Positions 17,677-26,099 of a stretch of 64,000 bases of DNA are shown here, one piece after another (within the stretch, counting starts at the first letter, position 1; each line of letters begins with the position of its first letter). The stretch is from Vibrio astriarenae (GTDB taxonomy: Bacteria > Pseudomonadota > Gammaproteobacteria > Enterobacterales > Vibrionaceae). Made by a program: the position numbers and the translations under genes. Under the pieces are notes generated by a model, which worked only from the letters and a program-made list of their open reading frames with translations, was not told where the DNA came from and made no database searches. The stretch covers positions 1,364,001 to 1,428,000 of the forward strand of contig NZ_CP047476.1 in NCBI RefSeq assembly GCF_010587385.1. The letters run 5' to 3'.

Positions 17677-19082
17677 TAGAGATCCTTCGCTTCTTTATAT
17701 AGTGCTAAGGTTATCTCTCTTTCGGCTTTGTGATCAACTATTGGCGGTGGATAATCAACATTGTCAAACTCTGAATACTTCCATGGTGCATGGATGAACT
17801 TATTGGGCACCTCCTTCAACTCTGGTATCCACTGTCGGACAAACTCTCCTTGAGCATCAAATCTTTCCCCTTGACTTATCGGGTTAAAAATCCGGAAGTA
17901 CGGCTGCCCATCACATCCCGTTGATGCGCACCATTGCCAACCGCCATTATTGGCAGCAAAATCACCATCAATCAACTTAGACATAAAGTACGCCTCGCCC
18001 AGACGCCAATCCAAATGTAGATCTTTCGTCAAAAAGCTCGCCACCACCATTCTTAATCGATTATGCATCCATCCAGTTTGATTCAACTGACGCATCGCTG
18101 CGTCGACGATAGGGTAACCTGTTCGACCTTCTTGCCAGCTCAGTAAATACTCTGGTGAATAGAGCCATTGAATTCGCGGCGCCCATTCTACAAAATCTTT
18201 GTGTTTGCACAGTTTGGGCTCAAAGTAGATGAGATGCTGATAAAAATCGCGCCAAATTAACTCACTAAGCCATGTGCTCCCTCCCTCAGAAAGATGCTCG
18301 CCATTGGCGTATAGACGTGCCACACATTGCTTTGGAGACAAAGCGCCAATCGCTAGGTATGCGGACAGTTTACTGGTGGAGGAGCGAGCGGGGAAGTCGC
18401 GTTCTTGTTGGTAAATCTGCACAGTATCAGAGCAAAAGTCTCGTAGCTGCTGGCGTATATCTCGAGTCGCGACGGGCCAAGCTTGACTGTTTTCTCTTGG
18501 GTATCGAAAAGAGTGCTGAGCGTTGCCCCACTCTTGAGTAACAATATCTAACGCAGAGTTAGCCTGACACGGCTCTATTTTCTCAATAGCGCTAGGTTGC
18601 CATTGAGCCAACAGCGCTTTCTTAAACGGGGTAAAAACCTTGAAGTAGTGTCCTTGCTTGTTCAACGCGCTACCAGGAATAGTCAAACATCGAGCATGGT
18701 ATTGATGCAATACCATATTCGCATCAGCTAACGCCTCACGTAGCCGTTCATCCCTAATCACCTCATTGAGTTCATATTCATTATTCACATGCACCGAGGT
18801 TATTGAGTGTGTCTGACATATCCGTTGTATCTGCTCAACGGCTTGTTGATAGTCATCGACTTCTTCATAAAGAAGTGGGACACCCAAATCTTTGAGATCA
18901 TTTTGTAGCTCGCCAAGACGGCGAAATATTAAGTCTGCTTGCCGCGGTGCCATTTTATGCTGTTGCCACTGTAAGGGAGTCGCAACGTAGAGTGCCAGCA
19001 CCGGGTTACCTGAACGAATCGCCTGCAATAGTGCTGGATTGTCATCCACCCGCAGATCGCGGCGAAACCAAACTAACTCCAT
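17676..19082 (-). CDS. phrB: Deoxyribodipyrimidine photolyase (class I CPD)
   Basis: A flavin enzyme that uses blue light to split cyclobutane pyrimidine dimers. The 468-residue protein starts MELVWFRRDLRVDDNPAL, the antenna-binding Rossmann domain, and its C-terminal FAD domain has TGYPIVDAAMRQL, GWMHNRLRM and DGDFAANNGGWQW followed by the ST-G region and YFRIFNP, all hallmark photolyase segments. The start at 19082 has AAGGAG 6 bases upstream. It belongs to a four-gene unit: DUF523/DUF1722, MerR regulator, phrB, L,D-transpeptidase, each overlapping or nearly touching the next. Confidence 0.96.
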   Translation of the reverse strand: MELVWFRRDLRVDDNPALLQAIRSGNPVLALYVATPLQWQQHKMAPRQADLIFRRLGELQNDLKDLGVPLLYEEVDDYQQAVEQIQRICQTHSITSVHVNNEYELNEVIRDERLREALADANMVLHQYHARCLTIPGSALNKQGHYFKVFTPFKKALLAQWQPSAIEKIEPCQANSALDIVTQEWGNAQHSFRYPRENSQAWPVATRDIRQQLRDFCSDTVQIYQQERDFPARSSTSKLSAYLAIGALSPKQCVARLYANGEHLSEGGSTWLSELIWRDFYQHLIYFEPKLCKHKDFVEWAPRIQWLYSPEYLLSWQEGRTGYPIVDAAMRQLNQTGWMHNRLRMVVASFLTKDLHLDWRLGEAYFMSKLIDGDFAANNGGWQWCASTGCDGQPYFRIFNPISQGERFDAQGEFVRQWIPELKEVPNKFIHAPWKYSEFDNVDYPPPIVDHKAEREITLALYKEAKDL

Positions 19083-19092
19083 GGTGAACTCC

Positions 19093-19878
19093 TTACATAA
19101 GATGCTCAATCATAGGAGAGCAGACTAGTTTATTCTCCCAATTAAGCTTGAGCTGAGCAATCGTTTCTTTTGTGGCCTCCGGCAATGCTCGGTTAGAAAA
19201 CAAAGACAATTGACTGAAATTAACACCGATATCAAGCAAACCCGCCGGATCATCAACACCATCGAGCATCGTCACCCTTTGGCCGGTCTCAGCGATTTTC
19301 ATGCACCACAACCAAGCGTAAACGCTACCCACCATATCGAGATTAACCACTAAGGTATGCCCTTTGTGGGCAGCCTTGTTCTCCGACTCAATAATCGAGG
19401 AGAGACGACCAAGCATGACGCTTTGAAACAGCGCCTTTTGTACCGACCGACTGCTGCCTTTCACTCTAATCAGTGCTTCCATGACTGGCGCAATTAAAAG
19501 ATCTTCCACCTGCTGCAAAGGATAATCTTTGAAAGCAGATGACACCAAAGAGTCCACCTTCGCTGCCTTAATTTCCGCAAGCGCCGTCAATATAGGCTCC
19601 ACATGCTCAAGCGCTTGCGGTGGCTCATCAATATTAGGGGCGATATCAGGGTTGCCGAGAAGGTCTTTCACCTTGCCAATTGCTACACCTCTTGCCAGCC
19701 AACCTTGAATCTCTTTTATGATATCTAGGTGTGCTTCTGTATATAGACGGTGCCCCTTGTCGGTTCTCTCTGGCTGAATAAGACTATACCGACGCTGCCA
19801 AGCTCTCAGCGTGACAGGCTTGACTCCGGTAAGTTCTGATATCTCTCTAATCGCGTATTTTTTACTCTCACAGCCCAT
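19093..19878 (-). CDS. MerR-family regulator of the MlrA/CarA type
   Basis: A transcription factor with an N-terminal winged helix (about residues 7-75: YAIREISELTGVKPVTLRAWQRRY, then KGHRLYTEAHLDII), of the MlrA/CarA-like branch. The C-terminal half (about 95-260) resembles the helical plus Rossmann-like layout of CarH/LitR light regulators, but the cobalamin-binding His motif (DxHxxG) is absent, so B12-dependent light sensing is unlikely by that route. It overlaps the upstream DUF523 gene by 11 bases and is followed 10 bases later by phrB. It probably controls its own operon through the TTGTACA array at 20833-20902; that link is inferred. Confidence 0.82.
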   Translation of the reverse strand: MGCESKKYAIREISELTGVKPVTLRAWQRRYSLIQPERTDKGHRLYTEAHLDIIKEIQGWLARGVAIGKVKDLLGNPDIAPNIDEPPQALEHVEPILTALAEIKAAKVDSLVSSAFKDYPLQQVEDLLIAPVMEALIRVKGSSRSVQKALFQSVMLGRLSSIIESENKAAHKGHTLVVNLDMVGSVYAWLWCMKIAETGQRVTMLDGVDDPAGLLDIGVNFSQLSLFSNRALPEATKETIAQLKLNWENKLVCSPMIEHLM

Positions 19879-20821
19879 AGCGTAAACGTAACTCCTGCGG
19901 GTAAGGTTCCAGATACTTTTGGTTAGCTAAATACTCATCAGGGTAAGTACTGATGTAGTGTTTGATTAACGTGAGCGGTGCGAGTAGCGGCAAAATACCA
20001 GTGCGATACTCGTCAATCACTTTGGCCAACTCCGCTTTTTGCTGCTTATCCAAATACTTCTTGAAGTACCCTTGAATATGCATCAGTACGTTGGTGTTAT
20101 TCTTGCGGCTGGCTCTCTTTTTCATCGCCAACATGAACCCGAGGCGGTATTTCTGATAAAACTCTTCCGTGTCATACTCTTTCACGTTGGCCACCAAACG
20201 ACCAAGCTCTTTGTATGACGAAGGGTCATGCGCCATAAGAGAGAGCTTGTAACGTGAGTGAAAGGCAACCACTTTACCAGCGGTGACCTCATCCCCCATT
20301 GAATCGTAAAAGTCTTGAAGGCTATAGACACGCGTAATAAAGTTTTCCTTTAAAACCGGGTCGTTTAATCGACCATCTTCTTCAACAGGCAGCCAGGGCA
20401 TTTTCGTCATCAGCACTTCGGTGTACATACCAATGCCCTCTTTATCGGCACGCTTGTGCTTATAGACTTTGACGCGTTCCATGCCGCACGTTGGTGACTT
20501 CGCACACACGATGTACCCACAAAGCTTGTCTTGGCTTAACTGATCGACTGTATTGTGTGAGAAAGACAACATGCTCTCCGTGTAGTCCTTGGTCTCATCC
20601 TTGGTCTCCACAAGTGCAATGCGTTCCTCGTTGGATATTAAGCGGATAGTCGGTCGGGGGACGGATAGACCAATACCGACTTCTGGACACACTGAAACAA
20701 AATCAAGGTAAGGGGACAGCTCTTTCGTGACAAAATTACTGATTTTATGACCCGAGTCGAAGCGCACCTTCTCCCCTAATACACACGAACTAATACCAAT
20801 TCTGACTTTTTCCGCTTCCAT
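19868..20821 (-). CDS. DUF523 and DUF1722 domain protein (YbgA-like fusion)
   Basis: A 317-residue protein of unknown biochemical role often linked to photolyase operons. The N-terminal DUF523 part (about 6-155) has conserved SSCVLGEKVRFDSGHK, CPEVGIGLSVPRPTIRL and AKSPTCGM segments; its cysteines may bind metal or a cofactor. The C-terminal DUF1722 part (about 190-310) has FHSRYKLSLMAHDPSSYKELG. The start at 20821 has GGAG 6 bases upstream; the open frame extends much further but crosses the repeat-rich control region. First gene of the MerR-phrB operon. Confidence 0.85.
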   Translation of the reverse strand: MEAEKVRIGISSCVLGEKVRFDSGHKISNFVTKELSPYLDFVSVCPEVGIGLSVPRPTIRLISNEERIALVETKDETKDYTESMLSFSHNTVDQLSQDKLCGYIVCAKSPTCGMERVKVYKHKRADKEGIGMYTEVLMTKMPWLPVEEDGRLNDPVLKENFITRVYSLQDFYDSMGDEVTAGKVVAFHSRYKLSLMAHDPSSYKELGRLVANVKEYDTEEFYQKYRLGFMLAMKKRASRKNNTNVLMHIQGYFKKYLDKQQKAELAKVIDEYRTGILPLLAPLTLIKHYISTYPDEYLANQKYLEPYPQELRLRYGL

Positions 20822-20832
20822 ACTGCACTCCA

Positions 20833-20902
20833 TGTACAAGTTATATTTTTGTATAAGTATTGTAGGAAAAACCATATTTGTACAATATTTTTTTTTGTAC
20901 AA
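20833..20902 (-). promoter_or_regulatory. TTGTACA repeat array at start of photolyase operon
   Basis: On the minus strand the heptamer TTGTACA or its near match TTATACA occurs four times in one orientation, at 20902, 20885, 20856 and 20839. They form two pairs, each with exactly 17 bases between repeat starts. The last copy ends 12 bases before the first start codon and abuts the Shine-Dalgarno sequence. CarH-type MerR proteins bind repeats containing TnTACA, so this is a good candidate operator for the MerR regulator of the operon. Confidence 0.6.
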
Positions 20903-21049
20903 CATGGTTGTTTTCTCTTTGTGTAAGAAGCCTCTGACTTTCCTATGTGCACAAAGCAACAGAAACAGAAATAAAAGTTCAACAAGTCATTGCTTTAACA
21001 ATCCTTTTACCAAATACTAAACATTGAGGACAATTAACAAGGAAGTCAC

Positions 21050-21430
21050 ATGTTTCTAGATTACTTCGCGTTAGGGTTGCTGGTTTTTGTCGCACTAGTG
21101 ATCTTCTACGGCATCATCGTCATTCACGATATTCCCTACGAAATCGCCAAAGATCGCGAACACCCACATCAAGATGCGATTCACTATGCAGGGTGGGTTA
21201 GCCTTTTTACCCTGCATGCAATATGGCCATTTTTGTGGATATGGGCGACGCTGTGGAGAAAAGAGCGAGGTTGGGGTTTTAAGAAACTTGAGGCCGAGCA
21301 ACATGATATGCACCACCGTGTAGACACGCTCATTGATAAAGTTGACGCGCTGCAAAAAGAAGTGGAGCAACTTAAGAAAAGTCGAACCACCGACGTGTCT
21401 ATACAGAAAAACACCGAGGAGGAGCAGTAA
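21050..21430 (+). CDS. DUF3302 small inner membrane protein (YiaW/YibI type)
   Basis: A 126-residue protein with two membrane segments (about 5-27 and 45-68) separated by the motif IHDIPYEIAKDREHPHQDAI, which is typical of DUF3302, and a charged C-terminal coiled coil (about 85-115). It is regularly paired with a HlyD-type membrane fusion protein, as here: its stop overlaps the next start (TAATG). The pair probably forms an export or envelope complex of unknown substrate. AAGGAAG lies 7 bases before the start. Confidence 0.87.
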   Translation: MFLDYFALGLLVFVALVIFYGIIVIHDIPYEIAKDREHPHQDAIHYAGWVSLFTLHAIWPFLWIWATLWRKERGWGFKKLEAEQHDMHHRVDTLIDKVDALQKEVEQLKKSRTTDVSIQKNTEEEQ

Positions 21431-22560
21431 TGGATTTACTACTCGTTATGACCTACGCGGCGCTGTGCATCGCCATATTCAAGATTTTTAATATTCCCCT
21501 TAATAAGTGGACAGTCCCGACGGCAGTATTAGGCGGAGTTGTTTTAGTGGGTACGCTCATCCTTTTGATGAACTACAACCATCCATTCACTCAAATTGGT
21601 AACCAGGTGTTTACGACAACCCCTATTGTCTCAGGCGTACGTGGTCGTGTTATCGAGGTGCCAGTTGAGCCGAATCAACCACTTAAGAAAGGGGATGTTC
21701 TATTCAAAATTGACCCTGAGCCATTTGCCGCTGAAGTTGCAAAAGTTAAGGCAAAAATTAAAGAGGCAAGTCAAGGAGCGCTTGGGCTCGAGTCGAATCT
21801 AGTAGAAACCAAAGCCGCTGTTGAGCAAGCACTAGCTGAGCGCGATAAAGCACTACGCGAGTTCCAACGTTATCAACGTGGCTTCGATAAAGGTGCGTTT
21901 ACCGAGCAACAACTTGATACTCGTCGACAAGCTTACAAAGCATCACAAGCGGCACTTGAGGTCGCCTATGCCAACCAAGAACAAGCCGAAATCGCGCTTG
22001 ATTCTGAAATTGGTGGAGAAAACACACAAGTCGCGTCATTACTTGCCGAACTCAGACAAGCAGAATTTAACCTAGAGCAGACCGTCGTAACGGCGCCTAC
22101 CGATGGCTATGCGACACAGATTGCCTTGCGTCCCGGTGTGATGGCTGTCCCATTACCACTCGCACCAGTGATGACCTTCATTCACACTGAAGAGGTACTC
22201 TACACTGGCGCGTTTCGTCAAAACTCACTGCAACGCTTAAAGACTGGCTATGAGGCAGAGTTTCTATTTAGAGCAATACCAGGACGTGTCTTCAAAGGTG
22301 AAGTCAAAGAAGTGTTGCCTGCGATAGGCGAGAGTCAGATTCAGGCGAGAGGGCAACTGCTTGGTACCGATGCCCTCAAAACCAATGGACGCGTGTTCGT
22401 GACACTAAAACTGACTGAAGATCTAACCGAGTTCGACCTGCCGATGGGTACCGCGGTTGAGGTGGCTGTTTACTCAGATAAATTCTCACATGTTTCTATC
22501 ATGCGTAAAGTGCTTATTCGTATGAAGAGTTGGCAAAACTATCTCTACTTAGACCACTAA
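21430..22560 (+). CDS. HlyD-family membrane fusion protein (YibH/YiaV-like)
   Basis: A periplasmic adaptor of 376 residues: two N-terminal hydrophobic segments (about 3-20 and 30-48), a biotinyl-lipoyl half VSGVRGRVIEVPVEPNQPLKKGDVLF, a long coiled coil (about 100-200), the second lipoyl half TVVTAPTDGYATQI and a beta-barrel domain. It couples translationally to the DUF3302 gene. No efflux pump subunit is encoded beside it, so it may work alone with DUF3302 or borrow a partner. A terminator follows. Confidence 0.87.
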   Translation: MDLLLVMTYAALCIAIFKIFNIPLNKWTVPTAVLGGVVLVGTLILLMNYNHPFTQIGNQVFTTTPIVSGVRGRVIEVPVEPNQPLKKGDVLFKIDPEPFAAEVAKVKAKIKEASQGALGLESNLVETKAAVEQALAERDKALREFQRYQRGFDKGAFTEQQLDTRRQAYKASQAALEVAYANQEQAEIALDSEIGGENTQVASLLAELRQAEFNLEQTVVTAPTDGYATQIALRPGVMAVPLPLAPVMTFIHTEEVLYTGAFRQNSLQRLKTGYEAEFLFRAIPGRVFKGEVKEVLPAIGESQIQARGQLLGTDALKTNGRVFVTLKLTEDLTEFDLPMGTAVEVAVYSDKFSHVSIMRKVLIRMKSWQNYLYLDH

Positions 22561-22585
22561 TCTCTTTCTACAGACCATCCCACTC

Positions 22586-22618
22586 AAAAGCCTGGCTATT
22601 TTCTCGTCAGGCTTTTTG
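22586..22618 (+). terminator. Terminator after DUF3302-HlyD pair
   Basis: A 9-bp stem AAAAGCCTG / CAGGCTTTT with a 13-base loop followed by T-rich sequence. Confidence 0.75.
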
Positions 22619-22835
22619 TATTAACATGCATTCACGTGATCTATGTTACAAAATGTAATAAATCTAACCATTGATTGCTCAATAAGCTGTTTTCTGGAAC
22701 AAAGATCCCACATAGAATGACGGCATTATTACAAGTTGCATACTCGGCTAGGGGTATCGCACATATAACGGCTTGGTGGAATCACACAGGCACACATATA
22801 AATATAAAAATATCTCGATAAGCGGGGAAGGCTTA

Positions 22836-23549
22836 ATGGGGCTTACAACATCAGTGAGAAAACCTGCAAATGAGGTATCTACACTAAACAGTATCGACGC
22901 GCTGGCGATGGTAGAACACAGCAGTGAGATGACCATCAACATTACCACACCAGTAGGAACAACCTTTAGAATCGCAGCCAACTTTATCGGTACCCACTCT
23001 GACACTATGGTCATGATCGAGCCACCGATGATGTCTGAGGATGATTTAGCCAACTATTTTCAAGAAGGTTTCTGGGTCAACGTCAGAGCAATTTCACCCA
23101 GGGGTGAAGGTGCCGTCATTCATTTTAGAGCACAAATTGAGCATGTCGTCAGCGACCCTCTACCCTACATCGCACTCTCCGTTCCTCGAACAATGAAGGT
23201 ACAGCAACTGCGCAAAGAGCCGCGCTATGATGTCAATCTTATTGGACGAGTGCGCTCTGAGGACCAACAAGCGGAATGTGAGGTGCGCGATCTATCGAAA
23301 GGCGGATGCCGCTTTATCACCACACCGCTTGCACGACCGTACCAAGTCGGTGATATGGTTGAAATTTCCTTTTTAATGCCTCAAGGACAGCAGAAAAATT
23401 TCGCGCCTCTCTATGGTCGGGTATGTAACCTGCAGCGCTCCAGCTTTCATGCGCGCTACGGTGTTCAGTTTGATGAAAAAGGACGAGAAAATGCCAAGTT
23501 CCTGCTCGCCAACCTTAAGTTTAATGGCAGCAAGCTGACATTACGTTAA
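22836..23549 (+). CDS. plzD: PilZ-domain c-di-GMP receptor (PlzD/YcgR-like)
   Basis: A cyclic di-GMP effector of about 237 residues. The N-terminal half is a YcgR-N-type beta-barrel (about 30-120); the PilZ domain (about 125-235) carries the ligand motif RKEPRYDV (RxxxR) and DLSKGGCR (D/NxSxxG). Size and layout match V. cholerae PlzD, a protein of the YcgR flagellar-brake fold. The start at 22836 has GGGGAAGG 4 bases upstream; the longer frame from 22773 begins in non-homologous sequence. It stands alone before popT. Confidence 0.87.
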   Translation: MGLTTSVRKPANEVSTLNSIDALAMVEHSSEMTINITTPVGTTFRIAANFIGTHSDTMVMIEPPMMSEDDLANYFQEGFWVNVRAISPRGEGAVIHFRAQIEHVVSDPLPYIALSVPRTMKVQQLRKEPRYDVNLIGRVRSEDQQAECEVRDLSKGGCRFITTPLARPYQVGDMVEISFLMPQGQQKNFAPLYGRVCNLQRSSFHARYGVQFDEKGRENAKFLLANLKFNGSKLTLR

Positions 23550-23647
23550 GCCAAGCTTCTCACATACACATTTGCAAAAACTTTACCTATACCCGAGTAC
23601 CACCACTTGGGTATACTTGCTGCATCAAAAGATTTAACAAACTCAAT

Positions 23648-24568
23648 ATGAATTACTTAACAACGTTTCTTAAAGGAATCGCTATGGGGGCAGCCGATGT
23701 TGTTCCCGGTGTCTCTGGCGGCACTATCGCGTTTATCACTGGTATTTACGACAAACTACTTAACAGTATTCGTAGCATTAACCCAAGCTTGATCAAAACC
23801 CTCAAACAAGAGGGAATGAAAGGTGCGTGGCAATCAATTAACGGCACCTTCCTCGTGACACTATTCGGCGGTGTACTCACCAGTATTGCGACATTAGCCA
23901 AGCTGATCTCTTGGTTGATGGAGACACACCCAATCCCTCTGTGGTCATTCTTTTTCGGGCTGATTCTTGTATCGGTCTACCACGTCATGCAGCAAGTGAA
24001 ACAGCGCGATATCAAGACCGGATTGTTCCTACTGCTTGGCGTTGGATTTGCATTTGTGATTACAGTATTAAAACCACTGGATCTTGAACCTACCTCCATC
24101 AACTTTCTGATCTGTGGTGCGATTGCTATTTGTGCGATGATTTTACCCGGTATCTCTGGCAGCTTCATTCTCCTGCTACTTGGCATGTATACGCCTGTAC
24201 TGGCTGCAGTGAAAGGGGCAGAGTTTGGTGTCCTTGCGCTATTTTTAACCGGATGCATCACGGGCTTGCTTTGTTTCTCACACCTGCTTTCTTGGTTACT
24301 AAACCGTTACCGAGACCTCACTTTAACCTTCTTGACTGGTTTAATGATAGGGACATTACCTAAAATATGGCCATGGAAAGAGACGGTTAGCTGGCGTACA
24401 AACTCTAGTGGCGAGCAAGTACCCCTCGAGCAAATTAATCTAAGTCCATTTAGTTTTGAAGCACTTTATAACGAGCCCGCTCACTTGCTCTATGCCATTG
24501 TCGCTGCGGCATTAGCAATAGGTCTGGTACTGGGTTTAGAGAAGGTGGCTGACCGCCAACAACACTGA
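23648..24568 (+). CDS. popT: DUF368 polyprenyl-phosphate translocase
   Basis: An inner membrane protein of 306 residues with about eight helices. The DUF368 signature is clear: MGAADVVPGVSGGTIAFITGIYD near the N-terminus and its second copy ICAMILPGISGSFILLLLGMY near residues 155-175, reflecting an internal inverted duplication. DUF368 proteins of V. cholerae (PopT) recycle undecaprenyl phosphate to the cytoplasmic face for wall synthesis and matter most at alkaline pH; that role is transferred by family. It is followed closely by the copper-protein operon but probably transcribed separately or by read-through. Confidence 0.92.
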   Translation: MNYLTTFLKGIAMGAADVVPGVSGGTIAFITGIYDKLLNSIRSINPSLIKTLKQEGMKGAWQSINGTFLVTLFGGVLTSIATLAKLISWLMETHPIPLWSFFFGLILVSVYHVMQQVKQRDIKTGLFLLLGVGFAFVITVLKPLDLEPTSINFLICGAIAICAMILPGISGSFILLLLGMYTPVLAAVKGAEFGVLALFLTGCITGLLCFSHLLSWLLNRYRDLTLTFLTGLMIGTLPKIWPWKETVSWRTNSSGEQVPLEQINLSPFSFEALYNEPAHLLYAIVAAALAIGLVLGLEKVADRQQH

Positions 24569-24588
24569 TCACAATATAAGGATGATGC

Positions 24589-25011
24589 ATGAGAGCAGGG
24601 ATTTCGCTCATTGTCATTGCACTGACCATGATGGCTGGTTTCTTCACGATGCCAGCCATCAAAGCATATCAACAATCTAAGCTTTCCATTTCCCCCCCTA
24701 CCTGCTTTGCCACGACATCACCATGTTCAATTGACGATACGACGGTAACACTTAGTGTTGATTCCGTTACACCATTAACCCCTGCGACGCTTACAGTGAA
24801 CTGGCCAACTCAAGCTGAAACTCTGTCGGTTCGCCTTCAAGGGCACGAGATGGAAATGGGAGAGATACGATTATTACTACAATCACGTGGCGATAACATC
24901 TTTACCGGAGAGGTTATCTTACCGGTTTGTACCTTGGAGAAGATGACTTGGTATGGGGAAGTGTCAGATGGCAGTCACAGGGTTTATGCTGGAATAAGGA
25001 TGCAACGATGA
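24589..25011 (+). CDS. Membrane-anchored protein of unknown function in copper operon
   Basis: A 140-residue protein with an N-terminal signal anchor (about 5-25) and a periplasmic all-beta domain. Three cysteines (two near 39-46, one near 114) stand out. The stretch RLQGHEMEMGEIRLLLQ holds Met and His residues that could bind copper. The stop overlaps the start of the SCO gene (ATGA) and a PCuAC gene follows, so a periplasmic copper-delivery or oxidase-assembly role is likely. Similar short proteins in such operons are uncharacterised. AAGGATG precedes the start. Confidence 0.75.
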   Translation: MRAGISLIVIALTMMAGFFTMPAIKAYQQSKLSISPPTCFATTSPCSIDDTTVTLSVDSVTPLTPATLTVNWPTQAETLSVRLQGHEMEMGEIRLLLQSRGDNIFTGEVILPVCTLEKMTWYGEVSDGSHRVYAGIRMQR

Positions 25012-25580
25012 AGAAATGGATTTGGTTACTCCCATTGGCGTTTGCCATTGGGTTGGGAGCTCAGTATTGGCTCCATGACTCTTCAGAAAAAGACAGCGTT
25101 AGCGCCACACTCGCAAGCGCGAATAACGACAATATTGAGCTGTTTGACCCCAATGATAGCCGCGTTAGGATTATCTACTTCGGTTTTACTCGCTGTCCTG
25201 ATGTGTGTCCTACCTCTCTGGCCATGCTGTCTGGGGCACTCAAGCAACTTGAGCCACAAGAACTGGCTCAGATTCGCCCAATATTTATCTCATTAGACCC
25301 GGACAGAGATGACGCCGCCCTTGCTCATCAATACGCCCAGTATTTTCACCCTGCGATTGAAGGAATGAGTGGCAGTTTAGAGGTGACACAGCAACTTGCT
25401 CAACGTTATGGCGTCATTTTCCAAAAAACTGAGCTAGAGGGTTCAGAGCTAGATTACACGCTTGATCACAACTCCTATTTCTATTTCATTGATGCACAAG
25501 GGCAATTGGTGACGAAGGTCCCTCACGCTTTGTCTCCTGCACCTGTGCTCGCAGCCATTAAAACAATGACAACACCCTAA
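25008..25580 (+). CDS. SCO1/SenC-family copper chaperone
   Basis: A thioredoxin-fold protein of 190 residues that helps insert copper into cytochrome c oxidase or keeps its cysteines reduced. An N-terminal membrane anchor (about 4-22) is followed by the CPDVC metal site (Cys63, Cys67) and a distal His in DHNSYFYFID near residue 155, the three SCO copper ligands. The start at 25008 has AAGGA 7 bases upstream and overlaps the preceding stop; the longer frame from 24927 is a shadow of that gene. Part of a three-gene copper unit. Confidence 0.92.
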   Translation: MKKWIWLLPLAFAIGLGAQYWLHDSSEKDSVSATLASANNDNIELFDPNDSRVRIIYFGFTRCPDVCPTSLAMLSGALKQLEPQELAQIRPIFISLDPDRDDAALAHQYAQYFHPAIEGMSGSLEVTQQLAQRYGVIFQKTELEGSELDYTLDHNSYFYFIDAQGQLVTKVPHALSPAPVLAAIKTMTTP

Positions 25581-25589
25581 GGAACCAAT

Positions 25590-26042
25590 ATGCGCACTCT
25601 TGTCAGCTCTATTGCCTTAATGACACTTTATGCTAGCCATGCCTTCGCAGCCCCATCTTTATCTATCAGTGACGCCTACGCGCGCGCGACGCCACCCAAT
25701 GTGACGACCAGTGCCGTGTTTGCCAAATTGCACAACACTACTGATAAAGAGGTTGTTGTGGCTTCAGCCAAAACAGAAAGAGCGGGGGCAGTAGAATTGC
25801 ATACGGTGGAGCAACAAGGGGACGTCATGAAGATGCGTCAAGTAGAGAGCTTTACTATCGCGAGCGAAGCGACATTCGCGCTCAAGCCCGGTGCCGAGCA
25901 CATCATGCTGTTTAACCTTGATGCACCATTAAAAATGGGTGAGCAACTCTCGGTAGAGTTGACCCTATTGACTGGAGAAAAGATTAACTTTGACGCCCCA
26001 GTGAAGAAAGTGATGCAAGGTATGAAGCATCACCATCACTAA
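25590..26042 (+). CDS. Periplasmic copper chaperone PCu(A)C
   Basis: A 150-residue protein with a signal peptide (cleaved after HAFA) and the PCuAC fold. The copper motif is intact: His in VELHTV, Met in GDVMKM, then GAEHIMLF with the final His and Met. The tail ends in four His, which may add a copper site. It passes Cu(I) to oxidase Cu(A) sites, usually with a SCO protein, whose gene lies 9 bases upstream. A strong terminator follows. Confidence 0.92.
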   Translation: MRTLVSSIALMTLYASHAFAAPSLSISDAYARATPPNVTTSAVFAKLHNTTDKEVVVASAKTERAGAVELHTVEQQGDVMKMRQVESFTIASEATFALKPGAEHIMLFNLDAPLKMGEQLSVELTLLTGEKINFDAPVKKVMQGMKHHHH

Positions 26043-26060
26043 ACGTTACCATTTAATTAC

Positions 26061-26091
26061 AACAAGGGCGAGTCTGTGACTCGCCCTTGTT
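26061..26091. terminator. Terminator between PCuAC and Sel1-repeat genes
   Basis: A perfect 13-bp stem (26061-26073 with 26079-26091) and CTGTG loop between converging genes; flanks are only moderately T-rich. Confidence 0.8.
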
Positions 26092-26099
26092 GTTGATAA

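Noticed and set aside
20776..20985. Frame across the photolyase operon control region
   Set aside because: Reads through the TTGTACA repeats and is dominated by Phe, Tyr, Cys and Lys, as expected for A/T-rich non-coding DNA.
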